Shown: one piece after another, positions 17,144 to 23,552 of the stretch
How positions within the stretch are numbered: the first letter of the stretch is position 1
How the letters are laid out: every line of letters starts with the position of its first letter
Source of the DNA: an uncultured Prevotella sp.
GTDB lineage: Bacteria > Bacteroidota > Bacteroidia > Bacteroidales > Bacteroidaceae
Length of the DNA stretch: 64,000 nt
Assembly (NCBI GenBank): GCA_946415245.1
Contig: CAMKRS010000007.1
Coordinates: 22,286 to 86,285, forward strand
Direction: 5' to 3'
Notes under the pieces: generated by a model
What the model saw: the letters and a program-made list of their open reading frames with translations, nothing else
Told to the model about the DNA's origin: nothing
The model's database searches: none
Made by a program: the position numbers and the translations under genes

Positions 17144-18538
17144 ATGGAAGAAGAGAAACCTAAGAAGAAACGAAAGAAGGCTCCGATTAAGCGAGAGCCA
17201 TCAAGTTCGCTTGAAATGGCCGAGCGTGAGGAGACTCGACCTAAGGTCAAGAAAGCCGCAGAAGAGAGTGAGAAGGAGCACAAGAAAAACTGGCGGGAGG
17301 TGTATGCCACGGTGGAGGATATCAAGGATTTCCTTGGAGGCAGGCTCTTCCTGAGGTATAACGTCATCACAGGCAGGGTTGAGTGCAAGCTGCCGTCGAA
17401 CTATGAGACCGACGGCACGGACTGGCAGCCCGTCAGCGACCGCATCGTCAACTCGCTGTGGGCGGAACTGTCGAAAGAGAAATCCACGAGGGCGCAGGAT
17501 ATCTATCGCGTGATAGAGTCGGACTTCGCACCGGACTACCATCCGTTCAGGTATTACCTCGAGCACCTGCCGCCGTGGAACGGCACCGACGACTATATTC
17601 TTGAACTGTCGCTGTCGGTTTCAGTAAAGGGGGATACTGACGAGCAGATGCTCTTCGCGGCGTATCTGAAGAAATGGCTGGTAGGCATGGTGGCGGGGTG
17701 GATTGACGATGACGCCGTGAATAATGTCGTCCTGGTGCTCTTGGGTGAACAGGGCTCGTATAAGACGACCTGGCTCAAATGGCTTATGCCGCCGGATCTG
17801 CAGGCTTACGTCTATTTGAAAGCCGATGCCAGCCGCATGAAACGCGACGACCTGCTGAAACTGGCACAGTATGGTCTCGTCTGCTGTGAGGAGTTGGATA
17901 CGATGCGCCCCTCTGAGCTGAACCAGCTGAAGGCCGCCATCACCATGCCGAGCATTGACGAGCGTGCGGCCTACGCCCATTTCCATGAGCATCGCAAACA
18001 TATCGCCTCGTTCTGCGCTACTGGTAATAATGTGCAGTTCCTCTCTGACCCGACGGGCAACCGTCGCTGGCTGCCGTTCGAGGTGGAGAGCATTGAACCG
18101 CCCCAAGAGCATCCGTTCAATTACGAGGGTATCTACGGTCAGGCGTATGCACTCTATCAGCAGGGCTTCCGTTACTGGTTCTCGCGCGATGAGATCCTGA
18201 AGCTGGCACGTCATAACCAGCAGTTTGAGACGCCCCGTCTGGAATACGAGCTGGCCAGTCTCTATTTCCGTCAGCCGAGGGATGCCGAGCCCGGGGTGTT
18301 CATGTCGGTGGCGCGTGCTATGCAGGTGGTCTCGGCGAATATCTCGCAGAAGCTGTCGGCGGTCTATCTGGGCCGTGCCATGGGTGAGCTGGGCTTCCGT
18401 CGTGTGAAGCACAATGGTGTGCGGGGCTATATCGTGGTGTGCCGTAGCGGTGACGAGATGCATGCTGCCCAACAGTCGATGGCCATCCAGGCAGCTGCCG
18501 AGGAAGGGTCAGTGGACAGTAGCGGACAGTGCTTCTGA
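17144..18538 (+). CDS. VapE/VirE-type P-loop ATPase (phage or satellite replication protein family)
   Basis: 464 residues. A basic, lysine-rich N-terminus (1-20) is followed by a region of about 100 residues without a known match and then a VapE-type domain. Walker A is GEQGSYKTT (Gly201, Lys207, Thr208); Walker B is likely LVCCEELD; ATGNNVQFLSDPTGNRRWLPF is the signature arginine-finger region of the family (SF3/D5-like helicases). VapE proteins occur in phage satellites, where they take part in replication, and in many Bacteroidales islands of unknown role. The last codons and the stop (18536-18538) lie inside a palindromic element (18505-18622), so the C-terminus may have been replaced by repeat insertion. 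Confidence 0.82.
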   Translation: MEEEKPKKKRKKAPIKREPSSSLEMAEREETRPKVKKAAEESEKEHKKNWREVYATVEDIKDFLGGRLFLRYNVITGRVECKLPSNYETDGTDWQPVSDRIVNSLWAELSKEKSTRAQDIYRVIESDFAPDYHPFRYYLEHLPPWNGTDDYILELSLSVSVKGDTDEQMLFAAYLKKWLVGMVAGWIDDDAVNNVVLVLLGEQGSYKTTWLKWLMPPDLQAYVYLKADASRMKRDDLLKLAQYGLVCCEELDTMRPSELNQLKAAITMPSIDERAAYAHFHEHRKHIASFCATGNNVQFLSDPTGNRRWLPFEVESIEPPQEHPFNYEGIYGQAYALYQQGFRYWFSRDEILKLARHNQQFETPRLEYELASLYFRQPRDAEPGVFMSVARAMQVVSANISQKLSAVYLGRAMGELGFRRVKHNGVRGYIVVCRSGDEMHAAQQSMAIQAAAEEGSVDSSGQCF

Positions 18539-18622
18539 CAAACACCTCACGCGTACCGCGCACGCACGCAGTACGCATGAGGACTCTTTATTATTTACTG
18601 TCCAGTAGTGTCCACTGACCCT
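18505..18622. repeat. Nested inverted-repeat element across the vapE stop codon
   Basis: Outer arms: 18505-18530 and 18597-18622 match as inverted repeats over 14 (AGGGTCAGTGGACA) plus 7 bp with a 5-base mismatch block. Inner arms: CCTCACGCGTAC (18545-18556) and GTACGCATGAGG (18571-18582), 11 of 12 paired. The centre is CG-rich (CGCGCACGCACGCA). The element is about 118 bp, looks like a small non-coding palindromic insertion, and encodes the last residues of the VapE-type protein. Confidence 0.65.
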
Positions 18623-18680
18623 AAAGACAGAGTAACTATTAAAGACATAATAACAGATTAACATATAATAAAGACAAATA

Positions 18681-18866
18681 ATGAAAGCGATGTCGAAACA
18701 ACAGCTGGCTGACGCAGCCGGAGTGACGGTCACTACGTTGATGAACTGGTGCAGACCGTATCAGAAGGAGTTGGAGGCGATGGGCATGAGACCTAACTCC
18801 AAGGTGCTCTCACCACGGATCGTTCAATATATTGCTGACCTGTTCTGCATAGAAATTACACAGTAG
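18681..18866 (+). CDS. Short helix-turn-helix protein
   Basis: 61 residues. MSKQQLADAAGVTVTTLMNW is a clear HTH (helix-turn-helix around residues 4-25), followed by a short basic tail with KVLSPRIVQYIADLF. Such proteins are common next to VirE/VapE and HU-like genes in Bacteroidales and are presumed DNA-binding regulators; DUF4248 is a related-looking family but I cannot assign it. The second ATG (codon 3) is also possible. Its stop codon lies inside a REP-like hairpin. It could be the ligand of the palindrome at 17060. Confidence 0.7.
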   Translation: MKAMSKQQLADAAGVTVTTLMNWCRPYQKELEAMGMRPNSKVLSPRIVQYIADLFCIEITQ

Positions 18867-18886
18867 GGACGGTTCTTACTGTGTAA
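18856..18886. repeat. REP-like hairpin with GGGACGGTTCT core
   Basis: TTACACAGTA (18856-18865) pairs perfectly with TACTGTGTAA (18877-18886). The loop is GGGACGGTTCT, the same core as in the doublet at 8995-9063, where it is flanked by other arms. Conserved core with variable, compensating arms is what transposase-mobilised REP elements show. It overlaps the end of the HTH gene. Confidence 0.7.
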
Positions 18887-18952
18887 ATTTCATGGAAACC
18901 TGTTTATCTCACGGAAACTATGGAAAGCCCAAAACGTACTTCTGGAATGTCG

Positions 18953-18960
18953 TATCTTTG
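18953..18960 (+). promoter_or_regulatory. Possible -7 element for the HU-like gene
   Basis: TATCTTTG, about 230 bases before the HU-like start. No TTTG is seen at the -33 distance. If used, the transcript carries a long leader with the 22-bp tandem repeats. Confidence 0.45.
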
Positions 18961-19010
18961 TATCCGGTAAGCAAGACGAACCGAAGGGATGGCTTCCACG
19001 GTTTGTTCAG

Positions 19011-19121
19011 ATATCTTGGACGACTCATTCAGATTATTTGAACACCCCTATAGGGATTATCTGAACACGTCATAGAGACTATCCGGATAGCACGAAGAGA
19101 CTATTTGAACGACTAGTAGTT
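19011..19121 (+). repeat. Five degenerate 22-bp tandem repeats (iteron-like)
   Basis: Units start at 19011, 19033, 19056, 19078 and 19100, with spacing 22, 23, 22, 22. The conserved part is AYTATYTGAAC near each start (ATTATTTGAAC, ATTATCTGAAC, ACTATCCGGAT, ACTATTTGAAC; the first unit has ATATCTTGGAC). The array fills the leader between the possible promoter and the AATTATC heptamers. Direct repeats of about 22 bp resemble iterons of replication origins or operator arrays. Confidence 0.65.
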
Positions 19122-19153
19122 GACCCCCTCCTTTTTGCCTCGGCTGCCAGAAT

Positions 19154-19186
19154 AATTATCAATTATCAATTATCAATTATCAATTA
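19154..19186 (+). repeat. AATTATC heptamer repeat
   Basis: Four exact AATTATC units (19154-19181) plus AATTA, ending six bases before the start codon at 19193. It has the same four-by-seven design as the GTGAATA elements but a different sequence. It is also highly AT-rich and could melt easily next to the iteron-like array. Confidence 0.85.
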
Positions 19187-19192
19187 AACAAA

Positions 19193-20092
19193 ATGAGTCA
19201 GAAGTACATTAAATCACAGAACAAGAATTCGCACAATGCGAAGAGCTACGGCAAGTACTATGCGACTGCCGTGTATGACAACCATTTCATCGGTACGGAA
19301 GAGCTGGCGGACTTCATCCAGCAGCAGGCCTCGGTGAAGAAGTCGGACATCAAGGCGGTGCTCGACGAGCTGGGTGCTGCCATGAAGCACTACTTCGAAC
19401 TGGGTCAGAAGGTGAAACTCGACGGCATCGGTATCATGAAGGTAGGCTTCTCGTCGATCGGCGTTGCCAGGATCGAGGACTGCACCTCGGCCACGATCAC
19501 CACACGTCGCGTGCTGTTCCAGCCTGAGACGGAGCGCGTCGTGGTGGGTCAGGAGAAGAAATCCGACGGCAGCGTCAAGCAGAAGTACGTCAACGCCATC
19601 ACACTGTTGAAGGACGTGGTGTTCGAGGAGACACACGACAACGCCATGAATGCAGAGCCGGAGGATGAGGACGAGACGAACACAAACTCAGGAACCGAGG
19701 GTAACGACGGTAGTTCTCAGCAGGGCGATAACAGCCAGCAGGGCAGCTCGCAGAATGGAGGATCTCAGAATGGCAGCCATAGTCAGCAGAGCGGTTTCGC
19801 GCTGACCATCGCCACCAGTGGTAGTGGCTCTTCGACCGTAACGCTCAATGGAAGTGCCGTAAGCTCAGGCAGCAACCTCAGTGAGGACGATGAGGTGGAG
19901 ATCAGCATCACACCGGCTGAGGGTCAGGTGCCGACGGCAACCATCAATGGTTCTTCTATCGAGCTGACTGAGGACGATGGTGTGTACACCGGTAGCTTCG
20001 CGATGCCCGGTCAGGCCAGTACGTTGATCATCAACACCGGTTCCACCGGCTACGACGGCGGTGACGGTGGCGAAGGACTCGATAAGGACTAG
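19193..20092 (+). CDS. HU-like DNA-binding protein with C-terminal beta domain
   Basis: 299 residues. Residues about 20-150 match the HU-like/viral histone-like family of Bacteroidales (YYATAVYDNHFIGTEELADFI, FELGQKVKLDGIGIMKVG). A low-complexity Gln/Ser/Asn linker (QQGDNSQQGSSQNGGSQNGS) follows, then a predicted Ig-like beta domain (about 200-285) and a glycine-rich end. The family is found with small HTH proteins, smalltalk and amidase genes in conserved Bacteroidales islands. DNA binding is inferred from the HU-like part; the role of the beta domain is unknown. Confidence 0.8.
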   Translation: MSQKYIKSQNKNSHNAKSYGKYYATAVYDNHFIGTEELADFIQQQASVKKSDIKAVLDELGAAMKHYFELGQKVKLDGIGIMKVGFSSIGVARIEDCTSATITTRRVLFQPETERVVVGQEKKSDGSVKQKYVNAITLLKDVVFEETHDNAMNAEPEDEDETNTNSGTEGNDGSSQQGDNSQQGSSQNGGSQNGSHSQQSGFALTIATSGSGSSTVTLNGSAVSSGSNLSEDDEVEISITPAEGQVPTATINGSSIELTEDDGVYTGSFAMPGQASTLIINTGSTGYDGGDGGEGLDKD

Positions 20093-20109
20093 CGCGAGCA
20101 CTAGCCCTA

Positions 20110-20137
20110 GTGAATAGTGAAGAGTGAATAGTGAAAA
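20110..20137 (+). repeat. GTGAATA tetra-heptamer element, copy 1
   Basis: Four units: GTGAATA GTGAAGA GTGAATA GTGAAAA. It lies between the HU-like gene and the smalltalk gene in sense orientation. Confidence 0.85.
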
Positions 20138-20154
20138 GTATAGATTGAGAATAG

Positions 20155-20259
20155 ATGAAATTTAATCGTAGTAAAATCGGGAAGGTCTTGAAGTTCGTTG
20201 GGTCATTGATCACGCTGGTGATCACCACGTTCTTTGTTCAGGCCTGCATGAAACAGTGA
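20155..20259 (+). CDS. Smalltalk protein
   Basis: 34 residues: a basic N-terminus (KFNRSKIGKVLK) and one hydrophobic segment (FVGSLITLVITTFFVQAC) ending in a Cys, like a tiny lipoprotein or membrane peptide. This fits the smalltalk family, short proteins encoded just upstream of N-acetylmuramoyl-L-alanine amidases in Bacteroidales; the function is unknown. Its TGA stop belongs to the first unit of the next heptamer element, and the amidase follows 27 bases later. Confidence 0.8.
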   Translation: MKFNRSKIGKVLKFVGSLITLVITTFFVQACMKQ

Positions 20260-20283
20260 ATAGTGAAAAGTGAATAGTGAATA
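20256..20283 (+). repeat. GTGAATA tetra-heptamer element, copy 2
   Basis: Four units: GTGAATA GTGAAAA GTGAATA GTGAATA. It supplies the smalltalk stop codon and fills the whole gap to the amidase start at 20287. Confidence 0.85.
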
Positions 20284-20286
20284 GTT

Positions 20287-20715
20287 ATGCGAACCATCAC
20301 CATGATTATTATCCATTGTTCTGCGGTGAGGCCCGACCAGACCAGTTCGGCCGCTCAGATAGATACGTGGCATCGCAAGGATAACCACTGGAAGTTGGGT
20401 ATCGGCTACCACTACGTGATCCGACGAGACGGAACAATAGAGCCAGGCCGTCCAGAATGGCTGATAGGCGCGCACTGCCTGAACCACAACGCCCATTCGA
20501 TTGGCGTCTGCTATGAGGGTGGGTTGGATATCCGCGGTCAACCCGACGACACCCGCACGCCGGCACAGAAGGCTGCCATGCGCTCATTGCTTGAAGACCT
20601 CCACGCGCGTTACCCCCGCGCCGTGATTCTAGGACATCGTGACCTTAACCCCGAGAAGGATTGTCCCGGTTTTGAGAATGTCGCAAAGGAATATGCCGAC
20701 CTGCAGCCGAAATAA
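20287..20715 (+). CDS. N-acetylmuramoyl-L-alanine amidase (T7-lysozyme-like)
   Basis: 142 residues, a compact Amidase_2 domain without signal peptide. Zinc ligands are seen in IIIHCSAV (His10) and GHRDLNPEKDCPGF (His and Cys); GYHYVI and GAHCLNHNAHSIGVCYEGG complete the active site. It cleaves the lactyl-amide bond of peptidoglycan. Lack of a signal peptide is typical of phage lysozymes and of this Bacteroidales group; export may rely on the small membrane protein encoded before it (inference). Confidence 0.92.
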   Translation: MRTITMIIIHCSAVRPDQTSSAAQIDTWHRKDNHWKLGIGYHYVIRRDGTIEPGRPEWLIGAHCLNHNAHSIGVCYEGGLDIRGQPDDTRTPAQKAAMRSLLEDLHARYPRAVILGHRDLNPEKDCPGFENVAKEYADLQPK

Positions 20716-20749
20716 CAAGAATCCCTGCTCAAACGAGCAGGGATTCTTG
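20716..20749. terminator. Bidirectional hairpin terminator
   Basis: CAAGAATCCCTGCTC (20716-20730) pairs perfectly with GAGCAGGGATTCTTG (20735-20749) around an AAAC loop. It sits between the converging amidase and biotin-carrier genes. The T tracts on both sides are weak. Confidence 0.75.
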
Positions 20750-20771
20750 TTGATTTGAGCTGTAAGAAGAA

Positions 20772-21197
20772 TTACTCGATGTAGACGAGGGCTTCGTCTT
20801 CCATCACGCTCTGGCCGACCTTGACCACGATGGCACTGATCTTACCGGCCTTCTCGGCCTGCAGGGCATTGGCCATCTTCATGGCTTCGAGCACGACGAC
20901 GGTATCGCCGGCTGCGACCTCCTGACCTACCTCCACGGGGATGTCTGTGATGACGCCGGGCAGCGGGGCCTTGATGGCGGTGCCAGAGGCAGAACCGGAA
21001 GCAGCGGCTGAACCGCCCTCGCTGGCATCTTCTGCGGCTTTGCGCACTACAGGCTTCGGCTTCTCGGGCTCAGCCTGCTTCTCCATTTCCACGGTATATT
21101 GTTCACCATTCACGGTCAGCGTGGCGATGTTGTCAGTGATGTCGCTGATCACCACCTCGTACTTGTTGCCGTTGATTGTATACTTGTATTCATTCAT
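20772..21197 (-). CDS. Biotin carboxyl carrier subunit of a methylmalonyl/propionyl-CoA (de)carboxylase
   Basis: 141 residues from the MNEYKYT start; a longer frame to 21251 adds shadow sequence. After a short N-terminal domain and an Ala/Pro/Ser linker (about 45-70), the C-terminal biotinyl domain carries EAMKM with the Lys that is biotinylated. It carries CO2 between subunits. It is last in the minus-strand operon epimerase - carboxyltransferase - small protein - biotin carrier, the arrangement used by Bacteroidales for the succinate-propionate pathway. Confidence 0.88.
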   Translation of the reverse strand: MNEYKYTINGNKYEVVISDITDNIATLTVNGEQYTVEMEKQAEPEKPKPVVRKAAEDASEGGSAAASGSASGTAIKAPLPGVITDIPVEVGQEVAAGDTVVVLEAMKMANALQAEKAGKISAIVVKVGQSVMEDEALVYIE

Positions 21198-21211
21198 AAC
21201 CTTTATTATTT

Positions 21212-21361
21212 TTAGGGTTGTGGCGTAAACGACAGCGCGTAGCCGTTCCACTGAGTCGGATGGGCATCGATGGTGATGATGCCCGGCTCGCGGTCGTGAA
21301 CGTTATTGCCCAGATGCTCGTGCAGCGCCAGGGCAATGGCTGCATATACTTCGTTGTTCAT
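21212..21361 (-). CDS. Small conserved protein of the carboxylase operon
   Basis: 49 residues. It starts NNEVYAAIALALHEH and has NVHDREPGIITI and WNGYALSFTPQP. From memory, similar short soluble proteins occur between the carboxyltransferase and biotin-carrier genes in Bacteroides and Prevotella, in the position of the OadG/MmdD subunit, but this one lacks the usual membrane anchor. It ends 14 bases before the biotin-carrier start and begins 6 bases after the carboxyltransferase stop. Function inferred from position only. Confidence 0.7.
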   Translation of the reverse strand: MNNEVYAAIALALHEHLGNNVHDREPGIITIDAHPTQWNGYALSFTPQP

Positions 21362-21367
21362 AAGCGA

Positions 21368-22933
21368 TTACATTGGAATGTTACCATGTTTCTTGGCGGG
21401 CAGGGCGTCGCGCTTGGTAGCGAGCTGGGCCAGACCGCGGCAGATGCGGAAACGAGTGTTGCGAGGCTCAATCACATCATCGATGTAGCCATACTTGGCT
21501 GCCTGATACGGATTGGCGAAGAGCTCGTTGTACTCGTCCTCCTTCTCAGCGATGAAGGCCTTCACGTCCTCACCAGCTTCCTTCTTGGCCTTAGCCTCCT
21601 TGGCATACAGCACGGCAGCAGCACCGCTGGCACCCATCACGGCGATCTCAGCAGAAGGCCATGCGTAGTTCAGGTCGGTGTGGAGCTGCTTGGAGCCCAT
21701 CACGATGTGAGAACCACCGTAGGACTTACGCAGGGTGACGGTGATCTTGGGTACAGTAGCCTCGCCGTAAGCATAGAGCAGCTGTGCGCCGTGCAGGATG
21801 ACGGCATTGTACTCCTGACCTGTACCGGGCAGGAATCCGGGCACGTCGACGAGCGATACGATAGGAATATTGAAGGCGTCGCAGAAGCGGACGAAACGGG
21901 CACCCTTACGAGAAGCGTTCACGTCGAGCACACCAGCATAGCAAGAAGGCTGGTTGGCTACGATACCTACACTCTGACCATTGAAGCGGGCGAAACCAAC
22001 GATGATGTTCTTGGCGAACTTAGGCTGTACCTCGAAGAACTCGCCATTGTCGGTAACAGCAGCGATGACCTTGTACATATCATAAGCCTCGTTGGGGTTC
22101 TCGGGGATGATCTCGTTGAGGGTATCCTCCATACGGTTGATGGGATCGTCGCACTTACGACGGGGAGCCACCTCCATATTGTTTGAGGGGATATAGCTCA
22201 GCAGCATCTTGATCATCTGCAGGCCTTCCTCCTCAGTCTTGGCGGTAAAGTGAGTCACACCCGACTTGGTGGCGTGGACGGAGGCACCACCGAGGTGCTC
22301 CTGGTCGATATCCTCGCCAGTCACGGTCTTTACCACCTTCGGACCTGTCAGGAACATATAGGATGTGCCTTCCATCATCAGGGTGAAGTCGGTGAGTGCA
22401 GGGCTGTAAACAGCACCACCGGCGCAGGGACCGAAGATACCTGAAATCTGAGGAATCACACCTGATGCCAGGATGTTGCGCTCGAAGATCTCTGCGTAAC
22501 CGGCCAGGGCGTTGATACCCTCCTGAATACGGGCACCACCAGAGTCGTTGATACCAATCACGGGGGCTCCCATCTTCATGGCCATATCCATGACCTTGCA
22601 GATCTTCTGGCTCATGGTCTCAGAAAGAGAACCGGCATGAACGGTGAAGTCCTGTGCGAAGATGAATACGAGACGGCCCTCGATGGTACCGCTACCGGCT
22701 ACGACACCGTCGCCAAGGAACTGCTTCTTCTCCATGCCGAAGTTGTGGCAACGGTGCTCCTTGAACATGTCGTACTCCTCGAACGAACCTTCGTCGAGCA
22801 GCATCTCAATGCGCTCACGGGCTGTGTACTTTCCACGTTCGTGCTGTTTCTGGATGGCTTTCTCACCACCACCGAGGCGTGCTTGTTCACGCTTCTCAAT
22901 CAATTGCTTGATCTTTTCTAATTGCTTGCTCAT
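21368..22933 (-). CDS. mmdA: Acyl-CoA carboxyltransferase subunit (methylmalonyl-CoA decarboxylase alpha / propionyl-CoA carboxylase beta)
   Basis: 521 residues, full-length carboxyltransferase. The N-terminal half has the acyl-CoA site ([36 protein letters not shown]), the C-terminal half the biotin site ([31 protein letters not shown]). It transfers carboxyl between methylmalonyl-CoA and biotin. With the adjacent epimerase this serves propionate formation from succinate, a main fermentation route in Prevotella and Bacteroides. Decarboxylase or carboxylase direction cannot be told from this subunit. The 28-bp heptamer element lies between it and the epimerase gene. Confidence 0.92.
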   Translation of the reverse strand: MSKQLEKIKQLIEKREQARLGGGEKAIQKQHERGKYTARERIEMLLDEGSFEEYDMFKEHRCHNFGMEKKQFLGDGVVAGSGTIEGRLVFIFAQDFTVHAGSLSETMSQKICKVMDMAMKMGAPVIGINDSGGARIQEGINALAGYAEIFERNILASGVIPQISGIFGPCAGGAVYSPALTDFTLMMEGTSYMFLTGPKVVKTVTGEDIDQEHLGGASVHATKSGVTHFTAKTEEEGLQMIKMLLSYIPSNNMEVAPRRKCDDPINRMEDTLNEIIPENPNEAYDMYKVIAAVTDNGEFFEVQPKFAKNIIVGFARFNGQSVGIVANQPSCYAGVLDVNASRKGARFVRFCDAFNIPIVSLVDVPGFLPGTGQEYNAVILHGAQLLYAYGEATVPKITVTLRKSYGGSHIVMGSKQLHTDLNYAWPSAEIAVMGASGAAAVLYAKEAKAKKEAGEDVKAFIAEKEDEYNELFANPYQAAKYGYIDDVIEPRNTRFRICRGLAQLATKRDALPAKKHGNIPM

Positions 22934-22945
22934 TGTTTTATATAC

Positions 22946-22973
22946 TATTCACTATTTGTTATTCACTATTCAC
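22946..22973 (-). repeat. GTGAATA tetra-heptamer element, copy 3
   Basis: On the minus strand GTGAATA GTGAATA ACAAATA GTGAATA, between the epimerase stop and the carboxyltransferase start, in sense orientation for the operon. Confidence 0.8.
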
Positions 22974-22979
22974 TAAAAC

Positions 22980-23390
22980 TTACTCTGGGTGCTCGCAGAG
23001 TTCTGTGAGGATGCCGCAGGTAGATTTTGGATGGAGGAAGGCGATGTTCAGCCCCTCAGCACCCTTACGGGGCTTCTCGTCGATCAGGCGCACGCCCTTC
23101 TCAGATACTTCTGCCAGACCTTTGGCAACACCGTCCTCTACGCAGAATGCTACGTGGTGAACACCCTTGTTGCCCTTGTCGAGCCACTTCTGGATGGTGC
23201 TCTCAGGTGATGTCGGCTCCAGGAGCTCCAGCTTCACCTCGCCACACTTCAGGAAGGCTGTCTTTACCTTCTGGTCCTCTACTACTTCTGTTGCATAACA
23301 CTCTAAGCCCAGTACCTCTGTGAAGTACGGCAGGCTTTCCTCGATGCTCTGGACTGCGATGCCCAAATGCTCAATGTGAGAAATCTTCAT
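22980..23390 (-). CDS. mce: Methylmalonyl-CoA epimerase
   Basis: 136 residues, vicinal oxygen chelate fold. It begins ISHIEHLGIAVQSIEE with the first metal His, has VKLELLEPTSPESTI and GVHHVAFCVEDG with a further metal His, and is the normal length. It interconverts the (R) and (S) forms of methylmalonyl-CoA between the B12-dependent mutase and the decarboxylase. First gene of the operon. Confidence 0.92.
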   Translation of the reverse strand: MKISHIEHLGIAVQSIEESLPYFTEVLGLECYATEVVEDQKVKTAFLKCGEVKLELLEPTSPESTIQKWLDKGNKGVHHVAFCVEDGVAKGLAEVSEKGVRLIDEKPRKGAEGLNIAFLHPKSTCGILTELCEHPE

Positions 23391-23426
23391 ATCTTAAAAA
23401 ATTAGTGTATATTTATAAATAATGTG

Positions 23427-23434
23427 CAAAGGTA
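23427..23434 (-). promoter_or_regulatory. -7 element of the propionate operon
   Basis: On the minus strand TACCTTTG, about 37 bases before the epimerase start. No clear TTTG at -33. Confidence 0.55.
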
Positions 23435-23496
23435 ATCAATAAAGTGGAGAATAAGGAGAAACCGATGTTTTTTTAGGCTTTTTTTATACTAAAACA

Positions 23497-23525
23497 AAGA
23501 TTGCCACCTTTTGGGCGGCAATCTT
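23497..23525 (-). terminator. Intrinsic terminator after the LruC-domain gene
   Basis: AAGATTGCC (23497-23505) pairs with GGCAATCTT (23517-23525). Read on the minus strand the stem is followed by TTTGTTTTAG, a usable T tract. It is 28 bases past the stop of the LruC-domain gene. Confidence 0.75.
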
Positions 23526-23552
23526 GGGGATTATTGGTATGTTTTAAACCCA

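Noticed and set aside
18892..19041. A 49-codon ORF from ATG 18892 in the leader of the HU-like gene
   Set aside because: It contains the possible -7 element and part of the tandem repeats and resembles no family I know; I could not support it as a gene.
19154..20283. CRISPR array suspected because of repeated short units
   Set aside because: The units are 7 or 22 bp and contiguous, without spacers, and no cas gene is present.
16562..20715. Complete prophage
   Set aside because: No integrase, portal, terminase, capsid or tail genes and no att repeats could be seen.
21218..22186. Plus-strand ORF of 322 codons opposite mmdA
   Set aside because: Shadow frame of a well-conserved carboxyltransferase gene.
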